Shown piece after piece: positions 44,299 through 53,669 of a stretch of 64,000 nucleotides of DNA. The notes beneath the pieces were generated by a model. That model made no database searches and was not told the DNA's origin. It was given only the letters and a program-made list of their open reading frames with translations. The DNA comes from Kordia algicida. Its GTDB lineage: Bacteria; Bacteroidota; Bacteroidia; Flavobacteriales; Flavobacteriaceae. The DNA is taken from NCBI RefSeq assembly GCF_051013375.1, contig NZ_CP142125.1; one strand, 5' to 3'. Made by a program: the position numbers and the translations under genes. Position 1 is the first letter of the stretch, and every line of letters begins with the position of its first letter.

Positions 44299-44895
44299 CT
44301 ACTTCAACAGCCCCTGAAGTCTTGCAACATATTTCCCTATAACATCAAATTCCAAATTTACAATTGAGCCAACTTTCATATATTGAAAGACTGTATGGCT
44401 ATATGTGTATGGAATAATAGCAACCGAAAACGAATTTCTTTCCGAATTTACTACCGTCAAACTTGTACCATTTACTGTTATAGAACCTTTCTCGATAGTA
44501 ATGTTATTTAATGACGAATCATACTCAAAAGTATAATACCAACTTCCGTTACTTTCTTCAACAGAAGTACATGTTGCCACTTGATCTACATGTCCTTGTA
44601 CAATATGTCCGTCCAATCGATCACCTAATTTCATGGCGCGTTCCAAATTTACACGATCATTTACTTGCCAATTTCCGACATTGGTTTTATCTAAAGTTTC
44701 TTGAATTGCCGTTACGACATACGTGTTTTCATCAAGGTTTCTATCAACAACAGTCAGGCAAACACCATTATGTGCGACGCTTTGATCTATTTTTAATTCA
44801 TTGGTCAAACCGCTCTGAACCGTAATGTGAAGGTTTTCTTTTTCGCGTTCCAAATGTGTAATCACACCTAATTCTTCAATAATCCCTGTAAACAT
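44299..44895 (-). CDS. ribE: riboflavin synthase subunit alpha
   Basis: Catalyses dismutation of two 6,7-dimethyl-8-ribityllumazine molecules to riboflavin. It is a 198-aa protein made of two homologous lumazine-binding barrels. The N-terminal MFTGIIEELGVI and the second-half DGHIVQGHVDQVA are family signatures, as is SITVNGTSLTVV. Convergent with the PID-CTERM gene and divergent from pdxA. Confidence 0.96.
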   Translation of the reverse strand: MFTGIIEELGVITHLEREKENLHITVQSGLTNELKIDQSVAHNGVCLTVVDRNLDENTYVVTAIQETLDKTNVGNWQVNDRVNLERAMKLGDRLDGHIVQGHVDQVATCTSVEESNGSWYYTFEYDSSLNNITIEKGSITVNGTSLTVVNSERNSFSVAIIPYTYSHTVFQYMKVGSIVNLEFDVIGKYVARLQGLLK

Positions 44896-44908
44896 CTATT
44901 AATTTAGT

Positions 44909-44916
44909 TAAATTTG
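44909..44916 (+). promoter_or_regulatory. candidate -7 box of pdxA
   Basis: TAAATTTG fits TAnnTTTG, 37 bases before the pdxA ATG, in the divergent interval between ribE and pdxA. Confidence 0.4.
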
Positions 44917-44952
44917 CATGTAAAATTAAGAAATAAAAGTCTGAATACTTAG

Positions 44953-45999
44953 ATGAAGAAAGAGGAAAAAATAAAAGTAGGGATTTCAGTTGGTGACTTA
45001 AATGGTATTGGAACAGAGGTAATCTTGAAGACATTCAAAGACAATAGAATGTTAGAATTGTGTACGCCTGTTATTTTTGGTTCAACTAAAGTATTATCAT
45101 TTCAGAAGAAACATTTTAATACACATACAAATTTTCACGGTATTTCTCACGCTGATAAAGCGCAGCACGGAAAAATAAACGTAGTAAATATTACGAAAGA
45201 TCCAATTACGATTGAATACGGAAAATCGTCAGAAGAAGTTGGAAAATTTGCTATCAAATCTTTTACAGAAGCCACAAATGCCCTGAAAGAAGGCACAATA
45301 GATGTATTGGTTACGGCTCCTATCAACAAACACAATGTGCAGTCGGAAGATTTCAAATTTCCTGGACATACCGATTATTTAGGGCAAACCTTAGAAGGTG
45401 ATAGTTTAATGTTGATGGTAAACGATACGTTACGCGTTGGTTTGCTAACCGATCATGTGGCAGTAAAAGATGTTTCTTCAGCAATCACTCCAGAACTGAT
45501 AGAAAAAAAGGTAAACATTATATATAATACGTTAAAGCAGGATTTTGGAATTTCGAAACCAAAAATTGCTGTATTAGGCATCAATCCGCATGTTGGTGAC
45601 AATGGTGTGATTGGTGTTGAAGATGATGAGGTATTAAAACCTACCTTAGAAAAAATAAAGAATCAAGGGAAATTAGTTTTTGGTCCGTACGCGGCTGATA
45701 GCTTTTTTGCTTCGAGTAATTATAAAAATTTTGATGCCATTTTAGCGGCGTATCACGATCAGGGACTCATTCCGTTTAAAACCTTATCATTTGGTCAAGG
45801 TGTCAACTTTACGGCAGGACTCAACAAAGTACGTACATCGCCCGATCATGGAACCGCATATGAAATTGCTGGAAAAAACAAAGCAGATCATAACTCATTT
45901 AAGGAAGCGGTATTCACTGGAATACAGATTTTTAGAAACAGAAACATCTATAAAGAAATCGCGAAAAACCCTTTAAAAAAGCAGTCAAGCAAGATATAA
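44953..45999 (+). CDS. pdxA: 4-hydroxythreonine-4-phosphate dehydrogenase
   Basis: Vitamin B6 pathway enzyme, 348 aa. The N-terminus IKVGISVGDLNGIGTEVILK is the PdxA signature. Further blocks are APINKHNVQ, FPGHTDYLG, LLTDHVAVKDV and HDQGLIPFK, which include the metal-binding His residues. The C-terminus contains RTSPDHGTAYEIAG. Intact and full length. Confidence 0.96.
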   Translation: MKKEEKIKVGISVGDLNGIGTEVILKTFKDNRMLELCTPVIFGSTKVLSFQKKHFNTHTNFHGISHADKAQHGKINVVNITKDPITIEYGKSSEEVGKFAIKSFTEATNALKEGTIDVLVTAPINKHNVQSEDFKFPGHTDYLGQTLEGDSLMLMVNDTLRVGLLTDHVAVKDVSSAITPELIEKKVNIIYNTLKQDFGISKPKIAVLGINPHVGDNGVIGVEDDEVLKPTLEKIKNQGKLVFGPYAADSFFASSNYKNFDAILAAYHDQGLIPFKTLSFGQGVNFTAGLNKVRTSPDHGTAYEIAGKNKADHNSFKEAVFTGIQIFRNRNIYKEIAKNPLKKQSSKI

Positions 46000-46024
46000 A
46001 CAAAAAAATGTTAACAACTTAAGG

Positions 46025-46050
46025 TTGATTAAGAAAAATTTATATCTTTG
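46025..46050 (+). promoter_or_regulatory. candidate promoter of DUF177-rpmF-fabH-acc cluster
   Basis: TTG (46025-46027), 15 bases, then TATCTTTG (46043-46050), an exact TAnnTTTG box. The spacer is shorter than usual (17-23). Transcription start near 46057 favours the ATG at 46077 over 46065. Confidence 0.5.
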
Positions 46051-46076
46051 CACGCTCGAAACTGATGTTTAAGATG

Positions 46077-46613
46077 ATGGAACTAAAGGACTTTACGATT
46101 CCTTTTATAGGATTAAAAGAAGGAAAACACCAGTTTGATTATCAAATTGATAATTCGTTCTTTGAACTTTTTAACTTTGATGAATTCAACGCAACTGCGG
46201 TAAAAGCAACGTTGGAGTTTCACAAAAAGCAAACCATGCTTGAATTAACATTCAATGCATCTGGTACGGTAAACGTACATTGTGATTTGACAAACGAACC
46301 TTTTGAGCAACCTGTGGAAGGTACGTTAGATTTGATTGTAAAATTTGGACATGAATACAATGATGAAAATGAAGAAATTCTCATTATACCTCATGGAGAA
46401 TATGAAATCAATGTAGCACAATATATTTATGAAATGATTGTATTGTCAGTTCCTTCAAAAAGAATTCATCCTGGTATTGAAGATGGTACATTACAATCTG
46501 AAATACTTGAAAAGTTAGAAGAATTACAACCTGGTACAGAAAAAAAAGAAACTAAAGAGGAAATAGATCCTCGTTGGAATACATTAAAAAAACTATTAAC
46601 GGATAATAAATAA
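46077..46613 (+). CDS. DUF177 (YceD-like) protein
   Basis: A 178-aa protein with the DUF177 domain: ELKDFTIPFIGLKEGKHQFD, VHCDLTNEPFEQPVEG and PHGEYEINVAQYIYEMIVLS. Family members are linked to rRNA/L32 expression and plastid ribosome biogenesis, and the gene precedes rpmF here, as in many bacteria. Start chosen at ATG 46077; two earlier in-frame ATG codons (46065, 46074) lie very near the transcription start. Confidence 0.9.
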   Translation: MELKDFTIPFIGLKEGKHQFDYQIDNSFFELFNFDEFNATAVKATLEFHKKQTMLELTFNASGTVNVHCDLTNEPFEQPVEGTLDLIVKFGHEYNDENEEILIIPHGEYEINVAQYIYEMIVLSVPSKRIHPGIEDGTLQSEILEKLEELQPGTEKKETKEEIDPRWNTLKKLLTDNK

Positions 46614-46621
46614 GATAGAAA

Positions 46622-46822
46622 ATGGCACATCCTAAGAGAAAAATCTCGAAAACAAGAAGAGATAAGAGAAGAACACATTACAAAGCATCAGTTCCTCAAA
46701 TCGCTACGTGCCCAACTACTGGTGAAGCACATTTATACCATAGAGCTCACTGGCACGAAGGAAAATTATATTACAGAGGAAAAGTATTGATTGATAATAC
46801 TACAGAAGAAAACTTAGCATAA
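46622..46822 (+). CDS. rpmF: 50S ribosomal protein L32
   Basis: A 66-aa ribosomal protein. MAHPKRKISKTRRDKRRTHY is the family signature, followed by ATCPTTGEAHLYHRAHW. 8 bases after the DUF177 gene, conserved pairing. A terminator follows at 46843-46870. Confidence 0.97.
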   Translation: MAHPKRKISKTRRDKRRTHYKASVPQIATCPTTGEAHLYHRAHWHEGKLYYRGKVLIDNTTEENLA

Positions 46823-46842
46823 TAAACACATGTTTAGTCATA

Positions 46843-46870
46843 AAAGCTCTCACTTTCGTGAGAGTTTTTT
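46843..46870 (+). terminator. rho-independent terminator after rpmF
   Basis: CTCTCAC-TTTC-GTGAGAG stem followed by TTTTTT. The stem is 7-8 bp and GC-moderate. It separates rpmF from fabH. Confidence 0.8.
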
Positions 46871-46997
46871 ATTTGTTCATTTTTTTGTTAAAAATGTAAA
46901 AACGATATATTTTGCTGAGATTATCAGAGAATTTTAGTAATTTCGTTAAGTTTTTAATGAACTTTTGTTAAAAAGCAAAAAAAACCAACGTTAAGGT

Positions 46998-47990
46998 ATG
47001 ACCAAAATTACAGCAGCAATAACAGCTGTAGGAGCATATACTCCTGATTATGTATTAACCAACAAGATACTTGAAACAATGGTTGATACTAACGATGAGT
47101 GGATTACTACTCGAACAGGTATCAAAGAACGCAGAATTCTTAAAGAAGAAGGAGCTGGAACTTCATATTTGGCTATCAAAGCCGCAGAAGACTTAATTGC
47201 AAAGAAAAACTTAGACCCAAAAGAAATAGACATGGTAATTGTTGCTACAGCAACACCAGATATGCCTGTAGCTTCTACAGCCGTATACACAGCTAGCAAA
47301 ATCGGTGCTACCAATGCATTTGCTTTTGACTTACAAGCTGCATGCTCTAGTTTCTTATACGGAATGTCCGTTGCAGCGAGTTACATACAATCAGGACGCT
47401 ACAAAAAAGTATTATTGATTGGTGCAGATAAAATGTCTTCTATCATTGATTACACAGATAGAGCAACTTGTATTATCTTTGGTGATGGAGGAGGCGCAAT
47501 TCTTTTTGAACCGAATGAAGAAGGTTTAGGGTTGCAAGATGAATATCTTAGAAGTGACGGCGTTGGACGTGAATTCTTAAAAATTGATGCAGGTGGATCT
47601 ATATTGCCAGCTTCAGAAGAAACCGTAAAAAACAAACAACATACCGTTTTTCAAGACGGAAAAACTGTTTTCAAATTCGCAGTATCCAATATGGCAGATG
47701 TGAGCGCCAAAATTATGGAAGATAATAATCTGACGAATGAAGACGTACAATGGTTGGTGCCTCACCAAGCAAACAAACGTATCATTGATGCCACTGCAAG
47801 ACGCATGGGCGTAGATGAAAGTAAAGTTATGGTAAATATTCAACGTTACGGAAATACAACTTCTGCAACGCTTCCGTTATGTTTACATGACTATGAAAAA
47901 CAACTCAAAAAAGGAGATAACCTTATTTTTGCTGCTTTTGGTGGTGGATTTACATGGGGAGCTATCTACTTAAAATGGGCATATAATTAA
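46998..47990 (+). CDS. fabH: beta-ketoacyl-ACP synthase III
   Basis: Starts fatty acid synthesis by condensing acetyl-CoA with malonyl-ACP. A 330-aa thiolase-fold enzyme. The triad is C116 (AACSSFLYG), H256 (VPHQANKRI) and N286 (YGNTTSATLP). The N-terminus AAITAVGAYTPDYVLTNKIL and DTNDEWITTRTGIKERR are typical. It precedes accB and accC, matching a fatty acid initiation cluster. Confidence 0.96.
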   Translation: MTKITAAITAVGAYTPDYVLTNKILETMVDTNDEWITTRTGIKERRILKEEGAGTSYLAIKAAEDLIAKKNLDPKEIDMVIVATATPDMPVASTAVYTASKIGATNAFAFDLQAACSSFLYGMSVAASYIQSGRYKKVLLIGADKMSSIIDYTDRATCIIFGDGGGAILFEPNEEGLGLQDEYLRSDGVGREFLKIDAGGSILPASEETVKNKQHTVFQDGKTVFKFAVSNMADVSAKIMEDNNLTNEDVQWLVPHQANKRIIDATARRMGVDESKVMVNIQRYGNTTSATLPLCLHDYEKQLKKGDNLIFAAFGGGFTWGAIYLKWAYN

Positions 47991-48016
47991 AACTAGAAAC
48001 GACTAAAACCTATCTC

Positions 48017-48509
48017 ATGGATTTAAAAGAAATTCAAAGCTTAATTAAATTCGTAGCTAAGTCTGGTGCAAGTGAAGTAAAACTTGAAATGGAAGACGTA
48101 AAAATTACCATTAAAACCGGAGACACTAAAGGCGAAACGACAACTGTAGTTCAACAAATTCCAATGGCTGGAATTCCACAACAACAAGCAGCTCCAGTTT
48201 CCCGTTGCACAACCAGCAGCACCCGTAGCAAAAGATGCACCAGCTGAAACTACAAGCGATGATTCCAAATATGTGACAATAAAATCACCTATTATTGGTA
48301 CTTTCTACAGAAAACCATCTCCAGACAAACCTGCATTTGTAGAGGTTGGAGACGCTATCTCTGAAGGAAGCGTGCTTTGTGTAATTGAAGCAATGAAACT
48401 TTTCAACGAAATTGAATCAGAAGTTTCAGGAAAAATAGTGAAAGTCTTAGTAGACGACTCTTCACCTGTAGAATTCGATCAACCATTATTCTTGGTAGAT
48501 CCATCATAA
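48017..48509 (+). pseudogene. accB: accB, biotin carboxyl carrier protein, frameshifted
   Basis: Carries biotin for acetyl-CoA carboxylase. The first half (MDLKEIQSLIKFVAKSGASE to QQQAAPV) and the second half (KYVTIKSPIIGTFYRKPSPD with the biotinyl motif EAMKLFNE) lie in different frames. One fewer T in the TTT at 48198-48200 would join them as AAPVPVAQPAAPVAKDAPAE, a normal Ala/Pro linker, giving 163 aa with biotinylated K127. As written, translation stops at 48247 in the linker. accC next door is intact. As BCCP is essential, a sequencing error or a strain-specific mutation are the main options; no programmed-shift signal is obvious. Confidence 0.85.
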
Positions 48510-48600
48510 GGAGTTTTAAATAACACGCGAATCGTAGGAAGTAATTTCATCACGATTCAATAGTGAATGATTTAAATTTCAAAATTTAAAATTTCAAGAG

Positions 48601-49941
48601 ATGTTCAAAAAAATATTAGTTGCAAATAGAGGGGAAATAGCACTAAGAGTTATTAGAACCTGCAAAGAAATGGGTATCAAAACGGTAGCTATATATTCTA
48701 CCGCCGACAAAGATAGCTTACACGTTCGATTTGCTGATGAAGCAGTTTGTATTGGACCAGCGCCAAGTAGCGAATCGTATTTAAAAATGGCAAACATTAT
48801 CGCTGCTGCAGAAATTACAAACGCAGATGCCATTCATCCAGGATATGGTTTCTTATCTGAAAACGCGAAATTCTCAAAAATATGTGGTGAACACAACATC
48901 AAATTTATTGGTGCAAGTGAAGAAATGATCTCCAAAATGGGAGACAAAGCCACTGCCAAAGCCACAATGAAAGCCGCAGGTGTTCCTTGTGTACCTGGAA
49001 GTGAAGGAATTATTGAAAGCTTTGAAGAATGCGAAAAACTAGCAGTAGAAACAGGATATCCTGTCATGCTTAAAGCAACTGCTGGTGGAGGTGGAAAAGG
49101 AATGCGTGCCGTTTGGAAACCAGAAGATTTAAGAGATGCTTGGGATTCTGCTCGACAAGAATCAAAAGCCGCTTTTGGAAACGACGATATGTACATGGAA
49201 AAACTAATTGAAGAACCAAGACATATCGAAATTCAGGTGGTTGGAGATTCTTCAGGAAAAGCATGTCACTTGTCAGAACGTGATTGTTCTGTACAACGTC
49301 GTCACCAAAAACTAACAGAAGAAGTGCCTTCGCCGTTTATGACAGACGACTTGCGCGCTCGTATGGGAGAAGCTGCTGTAAAAGCCGCAGAATTTATCAA
49401 ATACGAAGGTGCAGGAACGGTAGAGTTTTTGGTAGATAAACATAGAAACTTCTACTTTATGGAAATGAACACACGTATTCAAGTAGAACATCCAATTACA
49501 GAACAAGTAATTGATTTCGATTTGATTCGTGAGCAAATATTAGTAGCAGCTGGCGTGCCAATTTCTGGTAAAAACTATACGCCAAACTTACACTCAATTG
49601 AATGTAGAATTAACGCAGAAGATCCGTTTAATAACTTTAGACCTTCTCCTGGAAAAATAACCGTATTACACGCACCAGGCGGACATGGAGTTCGTTTAGA
49701 TACACACGTATACGCAGGTTATTCAATTCCGCCAAACTACGATTCAATGATTGCAAAGTTGATTACAACAGCGCAAACGCGTGAAGAAGCTATCAATAAG
49801 ATGAAACGTGCATTAGATGAGTTCGTAATTGAAGGAATAAAAACAACGATTCCTTTCCACAGACAACTCATGGATCATCCTGATTATGTAGCTGGAAACT
49901 ACACTACAAAATTCATGGAAGATTTTGAAATGCAAAAATAA
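48601..49941 (+). CDS. accC: acetyl-CoA carboxylase, biotin carboxylase subunit
   Basis: Carboxylates the biotin of BCCP using ATP and bicarbonate. A 446-aa ATP-grasp enzyme. FKKILVANRGEIALRVIRTC is the signature N-terminus, GGGGKGMRAV the ATP loop, ERDCSVQRRHQKLTEE and FLVDKHRNFYFMEMNTRIQV the catalytic core, and EHPITEQVIDFDLI follows. 91 bases after accB. Intact. A hairpin terminator (49967-49998) follows. Confidence 0.97.
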   Translation: MFKKILVANRGEIALRVIRTCKEMGIKTVAIYSTADKDSLHVRFADEAVCIGPAPSSESYLKMANIIAAAEITNADAIHPGYGFLSENAKFSKICGEHNIKFIGASEEMISKMGDKATAKATMKAAGVPCVPGSEGIIESFEECEKLAVETGYPVMLKATAGGGGKGMRAVWKPEDLRDAWDSARQESKAAFGNDDMYMEKLIEEPRHIEIQVVGDSSGKACHLSERDCSVQRRHQKLTEEVPSPFMTDDLRARMGEAAVKAAEFIKYEGAGTVEFLVDKHRNFYFMEMNTRIQVEHPITEQVIDFDLIREQILVAAGVPISGKNYTPNLHSIECRINAEDPFNNFRPSPGKITVLHAPGGHGVRLDTHVYAGYSIPPNYDSMIAKLITTAQTREEAINKMKRALDEFVIEGIKTTIPFHRQLMDHPDYVAGNYTTKFMEDFEMQK

Positions 49942-49966
49942 AAAGAATCAATATTCTATATAGTAT

Positions 49967-49998
49967 AAAAGCTCCTTACGATAAGTAAGGAGTTTTTT
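49967..49998 (+). terminator. rho-independent terminator after accC
   Basis: CTCCTTAC (49972-49979) pairs with GTAAGGAG (49985-49992), followed by TTTTTT. Confidence 0.85.
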
Positions 49999-50054
49999 GT
50001 TATTTAGATTAAACTCCAGAAGTTTTATTATCTTAAATTACAAAATAAGTGTAC

Positions 50055-51167
50055 ATGAATTTGAGTTATTGGGAATATAAAACGTGGCTAACCAATGTCG
50101 ATTTTACGATTGTCGGAAGCGGTATTGTGGGACTCAATTGCGCATTGCAACTTCGAAAGCAATATCCAACAGCAAAAATTATCATTCTTGAAAGAGGAAT
50201 GTTGCCACAAGGAGCAAGCACTAAAAATGCGGGGTTTGCCTGTTTTGGAAGCCTCTCAGAGATTTTAGATGATCTCAATACACATTCTGAAGAAGAAGTC
50301 CTAAATCTTGTCAAAAAACGTTGTAACGGCTTGCAATTGCTTCGTGAAACTTTGGGCGATGCCACAATTGATTATAAGCCGTTGGGCGGATACGAATTGT
50401 TTACCAAAGAAGATACGGAATTATATGAAACTTGTTTGGCAAAAAAACAGCAGATCAACCAGTTGCTGTTTCCCGTTTTTCAGGAAAATGTCTTTCGTGA
50501 AGTTCCGAATACCTTTCAATTTCAGCAGATTCAGTCACAGTATATTTTCAATAAATTTGAAGGGCAAATCGATACGGGGAACATGATGAATGCTTTATTG
50601 AAAAAAGCAGTATCAAACAACATTCAGATTCTCAATTCCGTTACGGTTGATGCTTTCTCGGAAACAGGAAATACAGTACACATTACTACCAATCATTTTG
50701 ACTTTCACACAAAAAAACTGCTCATTGCTACCAACGGTTTTGCTTCTCAGTTACTTGACGAACACGTAAAACCTGCACGCGCACAAGTAGTAATTACCAA
50801 ACCAATTCCAAACTTACATATCAAAGGAACGTTTCACCTTGACAAAGGTTATTATTACTTTAGAAATATTGACAATCGCATTCTATTTGGCGGCGGACGA
50901 AATCTCGATTTTAAAGCAGAAGAAACCACCGAATTAAACCTAACTGAGTTAATTCAGCGAAAGCTAGAAGAAATTTTAAAAACAACAATTTTACCAAAAA
51001 CTCCTTTTGAAATTGCACAGCGTTGGAGCGGAATTATGGGTGTTGGTTCGCAAAAAAAAGCGATTGTAAAGCCTTTGTCAGATAATGTGTTTTGTGGTGT
51101 TCGACTTGGTGGAATGGGCGTTGCCATTGGAAGTTTGGTAGGAAAAGAATTAGCAGCATTGGTATGA
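50055..51167 (+). CDS. FAD-dependent oxidoreductase, DAO family
   Basis: A 370-aa amine or amino-acid oxidase-like flavoprotein. The FAD-binding motif FTIVGSGIVGLNCALQLRKQ is at residues of about 16-35 and the substrate-side motif RWSGIMGVG is near 318. The C-terminal VRLGGMGVAIGS closes the FAD fold. The frame opens at GTG 50049, but ATG 50055 gives the usual N-terminus. The stop overlaps the next start (ATGA). Substrate is not determinable. Confidence 0.85.
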   Translation: MNLSYWEYKTWLTNVDFTIVGSGIVGLNCALQLRKQYPTAKIIILERGMLPQGASTKNAGFACFGSLSEILDDLNTHSEEEVLNLVKKRCNGLQLLRETLGDATIDYKPLGGYELFTKEDTELYETCLAKKQQINQLLFPVFQENVFREVPNTFQFQQIQSQYIFNKFEGQIDTGNMMNALLKKAVSNNIQILNSVTVDAFSETGNTVHITTNHFDFHTKKLLIATNGFASQLLDEHVKPARAQVVITKPIPNLHIKGTFHLDKGYYYFRNIDNRILFGGGRNLDFKAEETTELNLTELIQRKLEEILKTTILPKTPFEIAQRWSGIMGVGSQKKAIVKPLSDNVFCGVRLGGMGVAIGSLVGKELAALV

Positions 51168-51613
51168 ACGTAAAAGAACTATTATACAAAGCTTGTTTGG
51201 AAATCGTTAATAATCGTCAAAAAACGGTTCAGGAAAGTTTTGCTAGAATTCAGGAAGCGATGTTGTCGGAAACCAAAAGTTCGGCAGGCGACAAGCATGA
51301 AACAGGTCGCGCCATGTTGCAATTGGAACGTGAAAAATTGGGAAATCAACTTGCTGAAATTCAGAAAGTAAAGGAAATTCTACATAAAGTTGATGCAGCA
51401 GCTACCGTTTCTCAAGGTTGTTTGGGAAGTGTTATATATACTTCACAAGCTAATTATTTTATTTCGGTAAGTGTTGGCGAAATTACAGCAAACAATGAGA
51501 AGTTCTACGCTATTGCGACCAATACGCCAATCGGAAAATTACTTTTGGGTAAAAAAGTTGATGATATCATTACGTTTCGAAATCAATCATTTGTGATTGA
51601 AAAGATTTCGTAG
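51164..51613 (+). CDS. GreA/GreB-like elongation-factor family protein
   Basis: A 149-aa protein with an N-terminal coiled region (VNNRQKKTVQESFARIQEAM-like, then AMLQLEREKLGNQLAEIQKV) and a C-terminal Gre-like domain (GEITANNEKFYAIATNTPIG, then KLLLGKKVDDIITF). It is typical of the Gre-related proteins found next to flavoproteins in Flavobacteriia, often annotated with other names. ATG 51164 overlaps the oxidoreductase stop by ATGA. Whether it acts on RNA polymerase is not known. Confidence 0.7.
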   Translation: MNVKELLYKACLEIVNNRQKTVQESFARIQEAMLSETKSSAGDKHETGRAMLQLEREKLGNQLAEIQKVKEILHKVDAAATVSQGCLGSVIYTSQANYFISVSVGEITANNEKFYAIATNTPIGKLLLGKKVDDIITFRNQSFVIEKIS

Positions 51614-51716
51614 CGTTGTTTTTTTATTTTAACTGTTTAATGTGGACAATAAAATCTATATACTGCAACTATGAGAATTTACCAAAACTTAAATAAAAAT
51701 GAGCCTTTAAAACTTC

Positions 51717-53513
51717 TTAATCATTCAGCTTTAAAACTGCCATAAATGCTTGTTGAGGTATTTCTACATTTCCAACTTGACGCATACGCTTCTTCCCTTT
51801 TTTCTGCTTTTCCAAAAGTTTACGCTTACGCGAGATATCACCACCGTAACATTTTGCCGTCACATCTTTACGAAGTGCTTTAATGGTTTCACGAGAAATG
51901 ATTTTTGCTCCAATAGCAGCTTGAATCGGAATGTCAAATTGTTGTCTTGGGATCAATTCTTTTAGCTTCTCACACATCTTTTTACCAATAGTGTACGCAT
52001 TGTCAAAGTGAATCAACGCAGAAAGTGCATCTACGGTTTGTGCGTTCAATAAAATATCAACACGAACCAGTTTTGACGCGCGCATTCCAATTGGCGAGTA
52101 ATCAAACGAGGCGTATCCTTTGGAAACCGTTTTCAATCGATCATAAAAATCAAATACAATTTCTGCTAAAGGCATATCAAAAGACAACTCAACACGTTCT
52201 GTCGTCAAATACGTTTGATTGGTAATTAAACCACGTTTTTCAATACACAACGACATCACGTTACCAACAAAGTCCGATTTTGTAATGATCGTAGCTTTAA
52301 TATACGGTTCCTCCACACGATCTAAACTTGACGGATCGGGCAAATCAGAAGGATTATTTACAATAATAATTTCGTCAGGATTCTTCTTTGTATATGCATG
52401 ATACGACACGTTAGGAACTGTCGTAATCACCGTCATATTGAATTCACGCTCCAAACGTTCCTGAATGATTTCCATGTGTAACATTCCTAAAAATCCACAA
52501 CGAAAACCAAAACCTAATGCAGCAGAACTTTCTGGTGTAAATACTAATGAGGCGTCATTTAATTGCAGTTTTTCCATCGAATTACGAAGTTCTTCATAAT
52601 CTTCCGTATCCACAGGATAAATACCTGCAAAAACCATTGGTTTTACGTCCTCAAAACCTTCAATAGCATTTGTTGTTGGTTCTTTAGCATCTGTAATGGT
52701 ATCACCAACTTTTACTTCGCGTGCATCTTTAATTCCTGTAATTAAATAGCCAACATCTCCCGTTTTGATTTCTTTCTTTACAACTTGGTTCAATTTCAAC
52801 GTTCCAACCTCATCTGCGTTATATTCGTTACCTGTTGCAACAAACTTGATACGCTGTCCTTTTTTAATAGAACCATTCATCACTCTAAAATACGTTTCAA
52901 CTCCACGAAACGGATTGTATACAGAGTCAAAAATCAAAGCTTGTAATGGTTCGTCATAACTTCCTTCTGGTGCAGGAATACGTTCTATAACGGCTGCTAA
53001 AATATTATCGACACCAAAACCTGTTTTTCCACTTGCGTGAATTACTTCTTCGGGATCGCAACCTAATAAATCTACAATATCGTCAGTTACTTCTTCAGGA
53101 TTGGCGCTTGGTAAATCTACTTTGTTCAATACAGGAATGATCTCCAAATCATTTTCTAAAGCCAAATATAAATTAGAAATGGTTTGCGCTTGAATACTTT
53201 GTGCAGCATCTACAATAAGCAATGCGCCTTCGCAAGCAGCGATAGATCGAGAAACCTCATATGAGAAATCTACGTGTCCAGGAGTATCAATCAAATTCAA
53301 AATATACTCTTGTCCTTCATACGTATATTCCATTTGAATGGCATGTGATTTAATCGTGATTCCTCGTTCACGTTCCAAATCCATACTATCTAATAATTGA
53401 TCTTGCTTTTCTCGTTCCGTTACTGAGCCTGTAAAGTCTAACAATCTGTCAGCCAACGTACTCTTTCCGTGATCGATATGTGCAATAATGCAAAAGTTTC
53501 TAATGTGCTTCAT
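51717..53513 (-). CDS. lepA: elongation factor 4 (LepA)
   Basis: A ribosome-associated GTPase that back-translocates tRNAs, 598 aa, normal length. G1 is AHIDHGKSTL, then the switch region RERGITIKSH, DTPGHVDF (G3) and NKVD (G4). The C-terminal EF4-specific domain ends near GKKRMRQVGNVEIPQQAFMA. Monocistronic with a candidate -7 box upstream (53537-53544). Confidence 0.98.
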   Translation of the reverse strand: MKHIRNFCIIAHIDHGKSTLADRLLDFTGSVTEREKQDQLLDSMDLERERGITIKSHAIQMEYTYEGQEYILNLIDTPGHVDFSYEVSRSIAACEGALLIVDAAQSIQAQTISNLYLALENDLEIIPVLNKVDLPSANPEEVTDDIVDLLGCDPEEVIHASGKTGFGVDNILAAVIERIPAPEGSYDEPLQALIFDSVYNPFRGVETYFRVMNGSIKKGQRIKFVATGNEYNADEVGTLKLNQVVKKEIKTGDVGYLITGIKDAREVKVGDTITDAKEPTTNAIEGFEDVKPMVFAGIYPVDTEDYEELRNSMEKLQLNDASLVFTPESSAALGFGFRCGFLGMLHMEIIQERLEREFNMTVITTVPNVSYHAYTKKNPDEIIIVNNPSDLPDPSSLDRVEEPYIKATIITKSDFVGNVMSLCIEKRGLITNQTYLTTERVELSFDMPLAEIVFDFYDRLKTVSKGYASFDYSPIGMRASKLVRVDILLNAQTVDALSALIHFDNAYTIGKKMCEKLKELIPRQQFDIPIQAAIGAKIISRETIKALRKDVTAKCYGGDISRKRKLLEKQKKGKKRMRQVGNVEIPQQAFMAVLKLND

Positions 53514-53536
53514 CTAAATCTATAGCTAATAATTTG

Positions 53537-53544
53537 CAAATATA
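53537..53544 (-). promoter_or_regulatory. candidate -7 box of lepA
   Basis: TATATTTG on the minus strand fits TAnnTTTG, 23 bases before the lepA ATG. The -33 TTG is not obvious. Confidence 0.45.
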
Positions 53545-53638
53545 GCCTTTTACTAGGTAAATACCCGCGTTTTAGATGTATATACGAAGATTTTTTAATT
53601 ATACATGTAGCTTTTTTTCTACGTTCAATAAAAATGAA

Positions 53639-53646
53639 TATATTTG
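53639..53646 (+). promoter_or_regulatory. candidate -7 box of the outer membrane receptor
   Basis: TATATTTG fits TAnnTTTG, 23 bases before ATG 53670. The -33 element is not obvious. Confidence 0.45.
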
Positions 53647-53669
53647 CTCTCAATTAACCAACCATCGCC

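Noticed and set aside
48273..48509. Independent small biotinyl-domain gene
   Set aside because: The frame joins the first half of accB by removing one base; the start at 48273 is a GTG inside the linker end.
50049..50054. GTG start two codons upstream of the oxidoreductase ATG
   Set aside because: ATG 50055 is the conventional start and the two extra residues are not informative.
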